The position numbers and the translations under genes are program-made. From positions 1,029,640 through 1,093,639 of the forward strand of contig JAWWNJ010000092.1 of assembly GCA_037176885.1 (NCBI GenBank): 64,000 bases of DNA. Direction: 5' to 3'. The notes under the pieces are model-generated. The model did not search any database. It was given only the letters and a program-made list of their open reading frames with translations, and was not told the DNA's origin. This document shows positions 1 to 12,175 of the stretch, piece by piece (position 1 is the stretch's first letter; each line of letters begins with the position of its first letter). The DNA is from Favolaschia claudopus (lineage: Eukaryota > Basidiomycota > Agaricomycetes > Agaricales > Mycenaceae).

Positions 1-1439
1 TACACATACAATGCGTGTCCGATGCATATAGCGTGCCCGAAACAGCATACCCTTGGGCGTTGGATATCAGGTGTTCATTCGCATAGGCATTGAAGAGAAG
101 AAGCACCAGACAAACGCAACCTAGACACGTTGAGATGAAGATGTTAGGACTCGAATCGTTCTGGGGACATGTCGTACCAATGCTTTCAGTCTGCCTGGAT
201 CGTCCGGAAACCGGGCGAAAGTAAATCTTCGCCTGGTGGCTCATGGTTTCGAATAGAAAATAAGAGACCAAGACGCCTATAAAAAAGCACCTAAATCATT
301 TGTCAACCTCGTCAGCCACGAGTCTGGAGCAACAATCTCACAAACGCACCGATCGTCGAGTCGGGATTGAAAGAGACCACTGACATCGCGGGCAAGCCAA
401 CTGAAAGACCGAACGGCCGTACGGCCTATATACTGCGAAAATATATCTAGTAAGCGCGGATAACGGATCATACGAAAATTAGATGCGCGTATGAATAAGT
501 GAATACAGCGCGATTGAAACCAATTTTGGAACCTGTGTTGGAGTTGTGCGATGCAGTCAATTAGCCCTGATCGATTTCACCGACCATGAGGATTCTGGGC
601 GCCTGGCAGCTGAAACGATATGTTAACATAAGTTGTGGGGTAAACGGTGACCCGAGTCGCTGAAATCAGTTTCCCCGGGAGTACAAGCAGGTGGAAAGTT
701 GCGAAGGGAACTGACGTGGCGCGATTGGGAAAAGGGAGTCAGTATTGAGCATCATCTGGATTCTGCAAGAAGCAGATCGGCGTAATTGGCGCGAACCTCT
801 AGCACTTCAAGGTGCGTTGTGTCGGCCTGGTGCGGAAGGGGCGATTCTTACCACACAACAAACTTTCAAATAAATGCCGCTTTGACATGCGCTGAACTCG
901 GCATAGCGAGCTTGAGGTATCAAGCATCCTGGCTATTAGGAAGACTCGGGCTTGCGATTGAGTGTTCCGAGTCTGTCATGGACAACGACGTGCATTGAAT
1001 TCGAATTCTAATTCTCGATCCACAGAAAACATGCTTACCAGCATTCAGCGCCTTCCTGTGATACAACTGAACTCTATGGCGCGGAAATTCGAGTTCGAAC
1101 GCCCATAGCAAGAGCCTGGTGATACATACTTATAGCCTGGCGGGAAGCTGTAATTTTAAAAAATTTCCCAGCAGAGGCAAATTTATCATGCCGATATTTC
1201 ATTACGGCGAAATCTTGACACAATTCTAACGTCGAGGATCGACTCGAGATACGAGAGAAGACCAGGCATACCCTTCCCTGACTTCCCTCCATGGTGGCGC
1301 AATGGTCCATCGATGGAAATCGCCGGAAACAAGAAGAATCGAAGACGCGCGCCTGTGATTAGCGGGATCGGTAAATTCGGCCCGGCATACCCGCAACCGT
1401 TGCCCACCGTCTCCCTCGTCCCGCTCGCCCATATTGACG
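1..1439. other. No recognisable gene
   Basis: Reading both strands I found no ORF with a recognisable family, no consistent exon chain and no RNA gene. Short ORFs here overlap each other in several frames, as expected by chance. The last part, from about 1370, is C-rich and probably carries the 5' UTR or promoter of the phosphatase gene starting at 1440. Confidence 0.5.
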
Positions 1440-3614
1440 ATGGCCCCGGCGCAGCATGGCCCAGACGGCGCTATACGGCCAAAGCAAGTTAGCTTCACCC
1501 TCTCAGGGCCGACTACCGCGTCCTCGTCGGCGGCATCCTCGCCATCGGCAACCCCGCCTCCCATATCTTTGCGGGACGAGTATTTCCTTGCAAAAGCTGC
1601 CCAGAACGACGACGACGTCGGATGCAGGCCGATGGACGTGTATGACGCTACTCTGCCTGCTTGGCGCGCTGCGGTCCGCAGGGTTTTGGTCACCCAAATT
1701 CGTATCGAGTCTGTATTGGTAGCGAAGATGCAGGTAGGTTGCAGGCAATTGAGAAAAGCCGCTGTATCCTAGGCTGGAATCGGGCTTTGCCAGAAGACCC
1801 GCTGGATCTGGAGCGCACCAACTTGACGCATCGGGGTACTCCAAGCTCGCTGCCTGTTCGGTCGACGCGAATAGACGAGCGCTGCGCGTATCGTGAATCG
1901 AGGCGCATCGCGTCTTCTGGCTGCGCTTTTGGTCAACATGCTCTAAAAGTGTAGAACGAAGATCCATTTTTTTTCACGCGTTTTTTGATCGATTTGCTCG
2001 TCGTACTAACCTCTTCGGCCAGGATGCCATCCGAACACCATTCCTCGACTCCTACTTTGTCTACTCGTCTGCACTGGGAACTCACACGTTCTTCATGACC
2101 TTCCTCCCAATGCTTTTCTTCTTCGGGTATCCCGAGCTGGGTCGCGGGTGGGTGATCTCTTTCTTGTACTACCAACTAGCACTAACCCACTCTGCAAATT
2201 TATAGCCTGATAGTAGTCCTGTGTCTCGGAATCTGGTTCACCTCCGTCGTCAAGGATCTGTTCTGTGCACCGAGGCCCTTTGCACCACCCGTTACTCGCC
2301 TTAGTATGTTTTCCTTATCTCTGAACGCGCATATAATAATGCCGCCGTCAGCCATGGGCACCCATCATCTAGAATATGGCATGCCTTCGACGCACAGCGC
2401 CAACGCCGTCTCCCTCGCCCTCCTTTTCTGGGCCTATATCCACGAGCTCGCGTTCCCCCCTTCCACTACCCAGTCACCATCCGTCTCTTACCCGGCCTAC
2501 GTCGCGCTCACAATCAGCCTCGCCGTCTACGCGACCTCCATAGTCTTCGGCCGTCTCTACACTGGAATGCACTCCGTCTCCGACTGCATCGTCGGTGTCC
2601 TCGTTGGCGCCTTCTTCTGGCTCGCACACACCTCCTTCCCCGGCATCCCCTTCAGCCTAACCCTCCCCCTCCCCACGCCCTTCACCCTCAACGCAACTCT
2701 CCTGCGCGGCTGGGGCTGCGGCGCGCTCCTCGACGAATGGGTCCTCCGCACGCCCTCCTCCCTCCGTGTCCCGTTCACAATCATCCCTCTCGCCCTCCTC
2801 GCGGTGAACCAGCACCCGCAGCCCGTCGACGACTGCCCGTGCTTCGAAGATGCCATTGCTTTGGGTAGCGTCGTGCTTGGGATGTTCCTTGGCCGGTGGG
2901 GCGCCGTCCGCTGGGCAGGACACGTCCCTGGCGCGAGCATCATCATGCCCGGCAGCGGGTGGGTACTCAGTGACGAGGGTTGGACCCCCATCGAGCGTGA
3001 TTGGAGTGACATCGGAATCTGGTGGGCCGCCGCTATCGCGAAAATGGTCTTCGGTCTGTTTCTCTTCCGTCTCTCTCGTGCAATATATCATCATAACTAA
3101 CAATCCTCTATACCTACCAGGCATCCTCGTCATCTTCGCCTGGCGCCTCCTCGCCAAAGCCGCATTGCATCGCACCCTCCCGCCCACCTTCCGCTTCCTC
3201 GCGACACTCATGCGCCTCCCGCACCGCCGGTTCTACACCCCCGCAACAGACTACACCGCAGTACCCCCCGTCGACGCCCTGCGCCGCCCCATCCCCTCCG
3301 TCATCGACCTCCCCAGCACGGCGGTCGGCGTTGAGGTTGGGGGCATTGGCAGCGGTGCCGCGCCTCTGAGCAATGGGGACGTGAACGGTAAGCCGCGCCG
3401 ACGAAAGGCGGAGGCGGTGGAAGCGGCGCGTGGTGGGGGTGCGCATGTCCAGGAAAGCGAGGGGGTGGATGATGTGAATGGGGGCGAGGTGAAGCACTAC
3501 GATGCAGCGGTGTTGACGAAGGTATTTGTGTATGCAGGGATTGGGCTGCTTGCGTGTGAGGTGATGCCGGTGTTGTTTGAGAAGTTTGGGTGGGGGGTGA
3601 GGTGGTGGCCGTAG
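1440..3614 (+). CDS. LCB3: Sphingoid long-chain-base-1-phosphate phosphatase (PAP2 family)
   Basis: An integral membrane PAP2-family phosphatase that should dephosphorylate sphingoid base 1-phosphates in the endoplasmic reticulum, like yeast Lcb3/Ysr3 and mammalian SGPP. Five exons (1440-1733, 2023-2147, 2206-2303, 2352-3053, 3121-3614) join without a frame break into 570 codons; the first intron has a TACTAAC branch point. The three catalytic PAP2 blocks appear in order: KDLFCAPRP (K-x6-RP), GMPSTHSA, and GRLYTGMHSVSD (R-x5-H). Hydrophobic segments before and after them fit a multi-span protein. The substrate assignment rests on the context around these blocks, for example RLTMGTHHLEYGMPSTH, where the second splice junction restores the expected residues. 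The C-terminal tail after about residue 480 is polar and low complexity. ATG 1440 is the first start in the exon; a TTG six bases upstream was not used. Confidence 0.9.
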
Positions 3615-3863
3615 ACCAGCTAGGACCCTGAGAGGTGAGACGGCGATGGTTAGATGTATGACCTTTAAAAGATTCGGCTGCTAACGATCCGTCATCTAAC
3701 TTATGATTTAACGCAGTTGTAAATACAGTACTGAATTATTGGAAATCGCGCGCTCGTTGACCATTCCTAACAAGCTGAGCTTAAGGAAATTCTTATGATT
3801 CCGCCGCCGCGCATCCAAGCAAGATATGCCTTGTAGTTGGGTTTCCGGGACAACTCGAAAGCA

Positions 3864-5964
3864 TCAAGCTATCGCGTGCGCAGCGACTTCATAAAGGTAT
3901 GTCCCAAGGAGCTTCGTCTGAAACCACATTTTACGGCGTTAGCATGACTCAAGACACAACGATGCCTAGCAACCCACCCCTTCAATGTAATTGCTCGTGT
4001 CAATCTTCTCGTTTGTCGAGCTGGACCAAGATGAATGAGAAAGCTTTTCAAATGGTATGAAACAATTTACTGGGCTCCATCATCCCCACGGCCCATGGGT
4101 AACAGCAAGACGTTGACGTTCAGCGTCTCCGCAAAGGTAAGAGTAACGGGTATGGACCCGCCCTCGCGCATTAGATCGGGTGTCTGTTTGTAAATTGCCT
4201 GAAAGCTTCAAGTCAGTGGCGAGACATGGACGATTGATTGAAAGTTATGGGGTACGCACTTCCGTTGCTGTCTTCGCCGCCTCGTAGTTCCAGTGCTTCC
4301 AGTCTGCGACCCAAGGCCTGGCATCGTTGAGGAGCTCTAGTTGCCTGGGGGTATGGGTCAGTATGACGTCGAGAATAGAAAGGTAGACTTCACATAGTAT
4401 TTTTCGTTCCGAGCTTTGCAAACTCGTTATCGATATAGGTTCGCACCAGCTTCTCGACAGCTGCAGGCGTTTGGGGTGGTACGAGGCTGTCATGCGAGCG
4501 GATGAACACAAGAGACACAGACGGCAGGACAGGCATAAATGTTGGCGACAAAGGTCGTTCTAACATAAGCCAGGAGCATTGGGGTATATCATGCTCGGGG
4601 ATGTAGGCGGCATATTTCTACTCTCTGGGCCATCGAAGAACACTTACCGAATGCTAAATTTGCCCCCTACCTTGGCGGGGATCACAGTCTTCGCACCCGG
4701 TCCCGCAAAGGCGCCTTCAATGCCGTGAAGGGATAGCGAAGGTAGACGCATGCGGCCCATGAGAACGGTGGCCTGCGCGAGTGTTAGTCAAGGTGTTGAA
4801 GAGCCTAGAGGACACGAAGGAGGGATAGCAGAGGCTGTAGGCAGTCGAAACAACAAGTTCCAAGGCGTAATAAGGGTGAGGTCAATCGCAGGATAGCACA
4901 CCTTATCGTCGCTCAACGCGATTTTGCCCCCCGCAGCAGACTCCACGTCGTCAATCGAATAGTCGAGCTTTTCGTACAGGGCTCTGGTTATTCCAGCTAA
5001 TTGAAGGCATTGCAATTGAGATAAAGAAGACGACGTACAATTCCTCCGCTCCAGCAGGGCCAATCATATCGTCTACGCCGGGAATGAGGATATTGCCGCT
5101 CTGGTCCACGAGCCGAGACATAAGAGAAATGAGGTCGGTCATTGGCTCGTGAACTGTACGACCAAACACGCCTGTAACGAGTGAACATTGAGTTGTTTCA
5201 AAGGCGAGGGCATCTCAGTACCGACCCGAGTGAAGATCGCGTCCGGGACCGGAGATGCTGAGCCTGAAGTACACGAGACCACGGAGACCGTAGGTGAGTG
5301 CCGGGGTACGGGTATTGAGCCAATAGTTGTCGCTCTTTGGGCTGGGTGAGTATACAGAGATTAAACGGATGACAGATGGACTCACAATGCAAACGCAGTC
5401 AACGCCTTTGAACCATCCATCTCGTTCCCTTACTACCAGGTCATCCAGCCCCTCACTATCCATTTCTTCCATCCCCTCGAAGCAAAACACCAGATTAACA
5501 GGCAAAGGTGTCTGCGTTTCGTGATGCCACTGCAGCACATTCACCCACCCCATGATCGGACCCTTGTCGTCGGTACTCCCCCTTCCAATCAACCTCCCGT
5601 CTTCATGCTTCGTGAGGACAAAGGGATCGGTATCCCACCCATCGCTCTTCGACGCGGGCTGCACATCGAAGTGTCCGTATACGAGAACGGTTTTCTTGCT
5701 GCTATCCTCACCGATTCGGCCGAGGATGGCAGGAGGGATGGGTAAAGTCTCCCCATCCATAACATGAGTTCCCAGGTCAACTTGTTTGGTGGTAACCCCC
5801 ACGGCCTGAAGCTCGGCGTTCAGCCAATTTGACATTTCGACGACCTTGGGGCGGTAATCGGCATCGCCGGAGATGCTGGCGATGGACACAGCATCCGAAA
5901 GACGCCCAATGAACGCGTCCGACTGCGAGTCGACGTATTTCAGAAATTCGGCGGGGGCAGGCAT
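3864..5964 (-). CDS. DUG1: Cys-Gly metallodipeptidase, M20 family (DUG1/CNDP2 type)
   Basis: A cytosolic zinc or manganese dipeptidase of the M20A family; the yeast homologue Dug1 hydrolyses Cys-Gly in glutathione turnover. Ten exons on the minus strand (5386-5964, 5226-5334, 5039-5171, 4902-4983, 4648-4772, 4394-4486, 4260-4344, 4071-4198, 3978-4020, 3864-3917) sum to exactly 477 codons, 476 residues, close to the yeast length of about 480. Metal and catalytic blocks are visible: [29 protein letters not shown] and DLHSG, followed by SLHGIEGAF and [10 protein letters not shown]. The C-terminal GAHSTNEK block is created only by splicing the last introns; without them the frame would end early at GDDGAQ. 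The acceptor of the second exon is AAAG, a little weak, but gives the conserved VCISDNYWL junction. It lies tail-to-tail with the phosphatase gene, about 250 bp away. Confidence 0.93.
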
Positions 5965-6684
5965 GAAGGGAAGAGCAGAACGCGATCAGATAATCTTTTT
6001 CGCCCCGGCACCGAACTTTGAAAATAGGGAGTGCTTACGTCATCGACAAATTCGCCAGTTGCAAGCTCTGTCTGACGAAGCCAAGGTTGTGGAGGGGATC
6101 ATCTCCAGCAGGTGTCGCAAAGCGAGCAGGCAAGACGCTGGCGTAGACGATGTGGTTCAAAAGAGAAAGTTACGAATCCTGAGTTTACGAAGGTTCGTCT
6201 TTGTTTTCTTTACCTAGGCTTTCCCGTCAATTCAATCACTGGGAAAATCACATCATTTCCTTTTATAGTAGGAGATCAACAGTTGTGTATGCCGTTATGC
6301 TCCTTAAGGCTATACTCCTTCCTGATCGAATTTGATTCGTGAAATTGTATTTTCCTCATTGAGCTTTGATGTCTATCTTTTCCCTTCTTTAGTAATATAT
6401 ATTCAAAACGTAGGCGCATTTGGCAGGTCCTTCGCCTTTTCTGTCCTCCCTCTAAGTCCATATATGGTGATGCTTCTCTCTAGGTCTCTTTTTGATCTCA
6501 TTGATGATCTCTATTTTTCCTTTTCTGCAAAATGGTTCCAGCAATTGAGGGCCACATATTGGCAGCTCTCTGTAGTACAGTAGTGATCACTGTGTGGCGC
6601 ATGAGAGCTTTGGCCCGCCTTGTCCGAAATATTGACTACTACAAGTTGACAATTCATTCGTTATATAGCTATAAAGACACACCG
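5965..6684. other. Intergenic region upstream of DUG1-like gene
   Basis: I see no gene here. The first hundred bases are the likely promoter and 5' UTR of the minus-strand dipeptidase gene. A partial relative of the downstream 49-bp repeat (bases reading GAGAGCTTTGGCCCGCC near 6603) suggests an older, internally deleted copy. Confidence 0.45.
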
Positions 6685-6814
6685 GCCAATGAGAGCTGGT
6701 CGGCGCGCAAGCGTCGACCGAGCGAGCTTTGGCAGTCTTGCACACCAAAAATTTAAACCTCACCTGCCAATGAGAGCTGGTCGACGCGCAAGCGTCGACC
6801 GAGCGAGCTTTGGC
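6685..6814. repeat. Two direct copies of a 49-bp unit that folds into a GCAA-loop hairpin
   Basis: Copies at 6685-6733 and 6766-6814 are almost identical. Each holds a hairpin: in the second copy positions 6779-6800 form a perfect 9-bp stem closed by GCAA, a GNRA-type tetraloop; the first copy has one G-T wobble in the stem. The unit ends are also partly complementary (GCCAA...TTGGC), so the whole unit is an imperfect palindrome. No coding function is visible. It could be a tiny foldback element or a structured RNA segment. Confidence 0.7.
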
Positions 6815-7481
6815 CTGCCCGCCTTGGTATACATTACATAAAACTTGGTATATCTCTCTCTTTTTTACTGACACCTTATATATCAGAGTAGGGGACCGGT
6901 GCTTGCATACTGCTTGCATCGATACTTAGTACTTAATTGTGATATTTCGCTAGATTGTTCTCGGATCAAATCGGAGCGGATTCGTACTGCCATGCGAAGC
7001 AATGGCCTCAACGCCGAAGTTTTAGCGATCAAATTTCCAAAACGGGACATTTCGACCTGCGCTCCTCAGGCTCCTTTGCTACTCATCGTCACGAATCCGA
7101 GGTCTCCGTTGTCGACTCACCTCTCAAATTATGGCCACTGTTATATTGATTGTGGCGGCCTACCGAACCGTCAACGATACAGCCTTGAGTCTTCAACTGG
7201 AACCTCGAGAGTCGAAGTCAAGTCGAAAATCGAAATCGCTGATCCAAAGACGGACAGTCGGAATTGCTGGTCATTTTTCTTGTTCAGTCAACTAGGTTAC
7301 CTCAACACGATATTAGGTGGTAGAAATCCTGCTCGATGATTCACTTGTATCGCCTCTCCAACTCGAAGATGCAACACCGCTTCACATAGCCATTGACATT
7401 CAGTAGTCAAGCTATAATCTGGGATGAACCCAGAGCATATATATACGGCCTCCATTAATTCATGCTTCAGCCTGCACACAT
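6815..7481. other. No recognisable gene
   Basis: AT-richer intergenic DNA between the hairpin repeats and the next gene. A short open frame at 6899-7339 has no recognisable motif and no typical intron context. I regard it as chance. Confidence 0.4.
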
Positions 7482-9672
7482 ATGAGCCCCGAAGATCTCA
7501 AGAATCGCTCACTCGGGCCCTGCGGCGCTTTTATCTCCAACGCAAAAGACTTCACAATATCAGGTGGAGTTTTCAACTATTCCCCAGCGACTATTCCCTC
7601 CGGTAAGTACTGCATACGCAATTCACGCTCTAACAACGTTCGATAACTTTCAGACTTTCGCAAAATCTGGCTGGGAGATATACACCTGAAGCGCGAAATC
7701 TGCAGCCCCGATGTCTCTGGTCTTAGCATCCGTTCCGACGGCTACAGGAGACTAAACGGCGTTCGGAAAGTTTATTCCGCCAGAATTGAGGGTAATAAGT
7801 CTACTTTTGCGGTGGCGATGTATCAAGGAAACGGCGCGGAAGAGGTTTGCCTACGCTGGGTCAGTCCGAGGGTGTTCTCACTCCGTTTTTAGCAATGGCG
7901 GGAGGATATTGTGCAATACATGGCCGTTCGGTAAGCCCCACCATTTTCTTCTAATCAACGTGAATTTTTAGTTTTTAGCCACCCGAGTATTGTTCAAGTT
8001 TATGCCATAGCATGCTCGGATAGCATCCACGCCATGATATTTCACGACGGTGCGCAGCAGGGTCCCTTCAGAATTTAAGGCGCTGAACCCAGAAATGATA
8101 AGATTTGATTCCGTTCCGGAATTTTCTGGACCTCTACGACAAGTCTCCAATCGCGACGGTTTTCATCTATGCACATTATCAATTTCTCAGCCAAACTTAA
8201 TTTCTTCAGACTGCCGAGCTACAAGTCTGCGTCCCTTCATGCTTGTAGTGCTATGTTAACCATCTCTCAGCAAGTTCGAAACTACCTCTCTGTGAAGTTT
8301 GAATACCTCCTGGTAAGTACATCCTTTGAGATTCTTGTTTGTTACGATCTGCATGAAACTAGTACAATTGCGATTGCACCCTACTCATCCGTCGCGCAAC
8401 TGGCGGACTCTGTGCAGACGTCTTTCATGGGGACTCACTCACATACATTGGCGCTCCTCTGGAACCTATACCTCTGGCGGAGACAATAACACCTTCGCTA
8501 GATGCCCCAGGCCAAGAAACCCGATTCCTAGAATTCCTGACATTAAGAGAATACCACAGAATTTGTTCTCTGCATCTCACGAAGTTCCGATCTCTAAGAT
8601 GCTCCTCCTTCGAAGCAGCACACCTCGGTGCGATGGTGTAATTCTGGCAGCACAAACAACCAGGTCATGAAGAACTGTTTCAAACGCAAATTAAAATGGC
8701 CTACCTGCCAGACGCAGGTCTTGAACCCGATCTATCGGGTTGGTGTGATATCGAGGGACAAGAGGTCGATGTCATGCAGAATGGTTGGACTCGGTAAGAC
8801 GCCAGATATGTTTTTTCTCATCAAATCTATTCACATGTTTGACCACTCAGTATTCCTCACAATGAAGCAGGAAACGTCATGATAACTCGTTGGGTGTCGG
8901 CACACTGGCAGCATGATGCACTGTGGCTCAGTCAAGCAAATCATATATTCAATCGATCAGGAATATCGTCTAATTTTACCGACTACGGTTCGCCTTCAAT
9001 ATTTTAAATGCGGCCAAAATCTGATATCTTCATTCCAACAGTCATTCTGACGGATGCGATCTTCGAGCTTAAAATCTCTCCCACCAGTTCAGACAATGAA
9101 TACCACAAGGGCTTCCTCTTTCTCTGCCCACCACAAGACTTTCAAATCGAACCAACCGTATTCAGATGGCCTGAATGTCCGGCATACTGGTCTCTCGACC
9201 CACGGGGCGTTGAGCGACTCACAATGGAGGAAGCTGCGGCTCTCGGATTTCCTTCGTTCATCTTGTCCACAGATATTTTGGGTAGCTGCTGGTCTGAGAG
9301 TGTTTACACCGGTCTGCGGGACTTCCACCAGGGAAAAGGTTTCGCTTCAGATAACTCGGATGTGGCTCTCCATCTGGGAGAACCGCTCTATGAATCAGTA
9401 CCTTCGGTGGAAGCTACTACGTTGGCCGACGATATACCGCAGGTTCGGAAATCCAGACCAGGTAGGTATTGATTCAGTTCCCATGGCCATTGCATTCCAC
9501 TCATCAATTGCGCGCAGTGGTTTGCAACGAAATTGGCGTCGAATTTCCAGATGCAATCGATTTTTCGAGCACGATGAAAATACAGCTGTTCTTGATTCTG
9601 CTGCTTATCCTGGTTCAACTGTACGAGCTCGTGTCGGAAAGCCTCTTGATACCCGTACATAAATTCAGCTGA
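7482..9672 (+). pseudogene. Agaric-specific multicopy family protein with C-terminal membrane anchor, carrying a nonsense codon
   Basis: This matches from memory a large uncharacterised family of agaric fungi whose members open with a short N-terminal exon, then a divergent protein-kinase-like section (RRLNGVRKVYSARIEG, then AMYQGNGAEEQWREDIVQY), and end with a conserved block around FLFLCPPQDF and CPAYWSLDP. The function is unknown. Exons 7482-7602, 7654-7844, 7893-7930, 7979-8049 and one from 8103 join in frame; the exon from 8103 gives LIPFRNFLDLY. Later introns end near 9051 and span 9462-9517. The last exon encodes a hydrophobic anchor (IQLFLILLLILVQLY) before the stop at 9670. Two faults: an in-frame TAA at 8639-8641 with clear homology on both sides, and an unresolved join at about 8190-8272. 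It is therefore probably a recent pseudogene; a sequencing error cannot be excluded. Confidence 0.7.
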
Positions 9673-11053
9673 ATTCATGGCATCATAACCAGTCTCACAA
9701 GAGACGGAAAGCTAGTCCATAGTTCCAGGGATTTCGGTTTAGTCGAAGCATCTTCGCATGCGACGGAAGAGATACGCTTCAAGGCAAACAGGTTGCCAGA
9801 TATTGTCCGCTTTCTTTGGCGCATCATCCAAAGCAACTTTGCTCTGCGGACGAACGAACCTTGCCTCAACGGAGTAATATTGTCAAATAAATGCTCGAGA
9901 ACTTGTTCTGGGAGCTACAACAAAGCTCCAACGGCATTGGTAGCATTTACTTATCGTCAAAGCGAGACAGTGTGCGAATTTATTCGGGAAAGGCCGAGAT
10001 GACTCGGTCGTTGTACGGTGACGTGGCCTTGACCTCAAGAGTCAGATTCAGCTGGTTTACTTACCTCTTGTGCTCCCCATGTCTGGTCGTACGCTCGCTG
10101 CGTATCGATATGTGTCAAGGCTTCTTGATACTACGCGCACATCGTCTAAAACCGTCCAGAACAATACCGAGTCAAAAAAAAACAGCTCAAAGCCTCACAG
10201 CTGCGTGTGCTTGCGTGTGCGAATGCGCTAGATCCCTCAAATCAACGGCCACAAAAGGGGCGGAACCCGACTTCGACTCATATCTGCGTCGGATGGCTTT
10301 TTACTTGTGCTCTGAGTCTTGGATAAAGTCGTTCTTGCGAAAAGCATCGATATTCTGACTGATGGCTGGCCGCAAAACAACTCTCAAAGCTCCAAGAATT
10401 GAAGCTTCAATCCATCCTTGTATTGCAGAGCTGGCTGCTCCCTAAAAGCTTTTGCCCGTTGGCGCCGTGTGATGGCTTAAAGGAATGAATTTTCTGCGAT
10501 GACATGTCACGGTTTTTTCTCAAAAGGACCGAGGCTGAGCATACTGCGCCTTCTCAATGGCACCAACATGGTCGCTTTCAAGGTCTCAACGCCCCCCTGA
10601 AACTTCTCTTCAATAGTTTCGCAAATCGAGGCATAGGGCCAAATTCAAGAATTTTTTCTGCTGTTTTCGTCAATGCAAAATTACCCCGGGAGACATCGTT
10701 TTTTGTGCTCTGGAATCGTCCTGGCAGCTTTATCTGACACCACTCCCAAAGATTCTTGAAGTTACAGCGCAAAAATGGTCTACAATGAGCTTCAGAAGTC
10801 GCACGCTGCAAAGCGACTTCCCAATGTAGCAATGATTCCAAGCGTCCGGACTGACGCATTGACCCTTCGCCGATTTTTCTGAAGGGATAAAGAACATCCA
10901 CGTGTAAACAATCGACAACTTCGGTTTCTCTTCCACCACCACTTGCCCTGCTTTTCCTCACAAAAGCTTTGACTGCAGTCGAGCTTGCCAACAACCCTGA
11001 GCTTCTCAAGCATTCCCCTCGCGTTGTCCTCTATCTAACATCACCATCACCTG
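9673..11053. other. No recognisable gene
   Basis: Short ORFs on both strands overlap in different frames and I recognise none of them. The region from about 10,950 on becomes pyrimidine-rich and probably forms the promoter and 5' UTR of the next gene. Confidence 0.4.
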
Positions 11054-11119
11054 GTAAGTCTTCGCCACTTGGATGCTTTAGCTAGTGGCATTGACCGTCA
11101 TGCAGTTTCACGACCCCAA

Positions 11120-12175
11120 ATGCCAGCAGTATTCTCGCGGGTTTCTTCCTCTCCCTCATCCACCGGCGGTCTTGCGATGCAAACTTCCGCCACCGCGTCG
11201 TCCGAAGCTTGGGATGTTCAGGCGCTTCCCATCTCCGACAAGGATGTTCTCAACAGGGCCGCTTCGACCATCGATCTTAACACGGACGGGGACGCGTCGG
11301 GTGGCTCCCCACTCGGTGGTTCGCGTTCTAATGCCTCTGACGCGACCAACCCCCAGCCGGAGGAGCACGCGTCCTCACACCCCTCCTCCTCATTCACCGT
11401 TTCAGGCGATGGACGACGCGTCTCGGCACGCGCTACCGAGGTCCTCGACAGTCCCCCTCGTCCTGCCGCTACTCCTGATGCCACCACGGAGCCATGGATC
11501 TTCGGGATCCTCGATGAGGACGCGCTCGACGCGGCTGAGAAGGGCTGTGGCTCGGATGACCTCACCGCGCGCAAAGCCAAGCACGCTGCGCAGCGGCGAT
11601 TTCCTCAACGCAGCCTTTGGACACCCCCTGCTCAATTCGTACCCCCAGTAGACGAATTTTGGATGCCGGACGCGCTCGATGCGGCTGTCAATAAGATCGC
11701 ACCCCTCGAGAAGGTCTGTGACTCGGATGACCTCACCACGCGCAAAGTCAAGCACGCCGCGGAACGGCGGTTTCCTCAACGCAGTCTCTGGACGCCCCCT
11801 GCTCAATCCGTACCCCCAGTAGATGACTTTTGGATGCCGCAGAGCTTTTCGATGACGGCGTGGCCGACCGTTTCGTCTCCCCCTCACTCACGCGCACCTG
11901 CGTTAGCGCAGAGCGAGGACGAAGACGAGGATTCCGACAAGGAAAATCAAGCCCCTGTGCAAAACATTGTAACCTTCGTCCCTGCACAAAGGCAGGCATC
12001 GCGCCACTTCACTCACCGACGCGTCTTGTCTGCGCTCACTGCTGGCTCAAACTCCACTCGCACCTACCTCGATGCGAGCACGGCCGTGGCGTCGCCGTCT
12101 GTGTTCCCATTTGCGCTGCTCACGGAGAAAGTGTTGGTGTCGCGGTATGAGGGGGGCGACGTGGACGGGTTTTGA
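11120..12175 (+). CDS. Hypothetical Ser/Pro/Asp-rich protein with tandem internal repeat
   Basis: I do not recognise the family. A likely 5' UTR intron (11054-11105, GTAAGT...CAG) ends just before ATG 11120, which I prefer over an ATG inside the intron at 11069. The single coding exon gives 351 residues, rich in Ser, Pro, Ala and Asp, and so probably largely disordered. Residues about 134-240 hold two copies of a unit containing SDDLT(A/T)RK, then (R/E)RRFPQRSLWTPPAQ, then PPVD(E/D)FWMP; the strict conservation suggests a short linear motif that is selected. A further acidic patch (DEDEDSDKENQAP) precedes a basic C-terminal part (RHFTHRRVLSAL). There is no signal peptide or membrane segment. 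Confidence 0.7.
   Translation: MPAVFSRVSSSPSSTGGLAMQTSATASSEAWDVQALPISDKDVLNRAASTIDLNTDGDASGGSPLGGSRSNASDATNPQPEEHASSHPSSSFTVSGDGRRVSARATEVLDSPPRPAATPDATTEPWIFGILDEDALDAAEKGCGSDDLTARKAKHAAQRRFPQRSLWTPPAQFVPPVDEFWMPDALDAAVNKIAPLEKVCDSDDLTTRKVKHAAERRFPQRSLWTPPAQSVPPVDDFWMPQSFSMTAWPTVSSPPHSRAPALAQSEDEDEDSDKENQAPVQNIVTFVPAQRQASRHFTHRRVLSALTAGSNSTRTYLDASTAVASPSVFPFALLTEKVLVSRYEGGDVDGF
11519..11840 (+). repeat. In-gene tandem duplication (about 150-170 bp unit)
   Basis: Two adjacent copies, about 11519-11666 and 11668-11840, align over most of their length; both start GACGCGCTCGA and end TTTTGGATGCCG. The second copy has a short in-frame insertion after its first 20 bases. The repeat keeps the reading frame and ends on FWMP in both copies. 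Confidence 0.85.

Noticed and set aside
1226..1967. Two ~155-codon minus-strand ORFs over the first exon of the phosphatase gene
   Set aside because: They are shadows of a well-supported plus-strand exon with catalytic motifs downstream.
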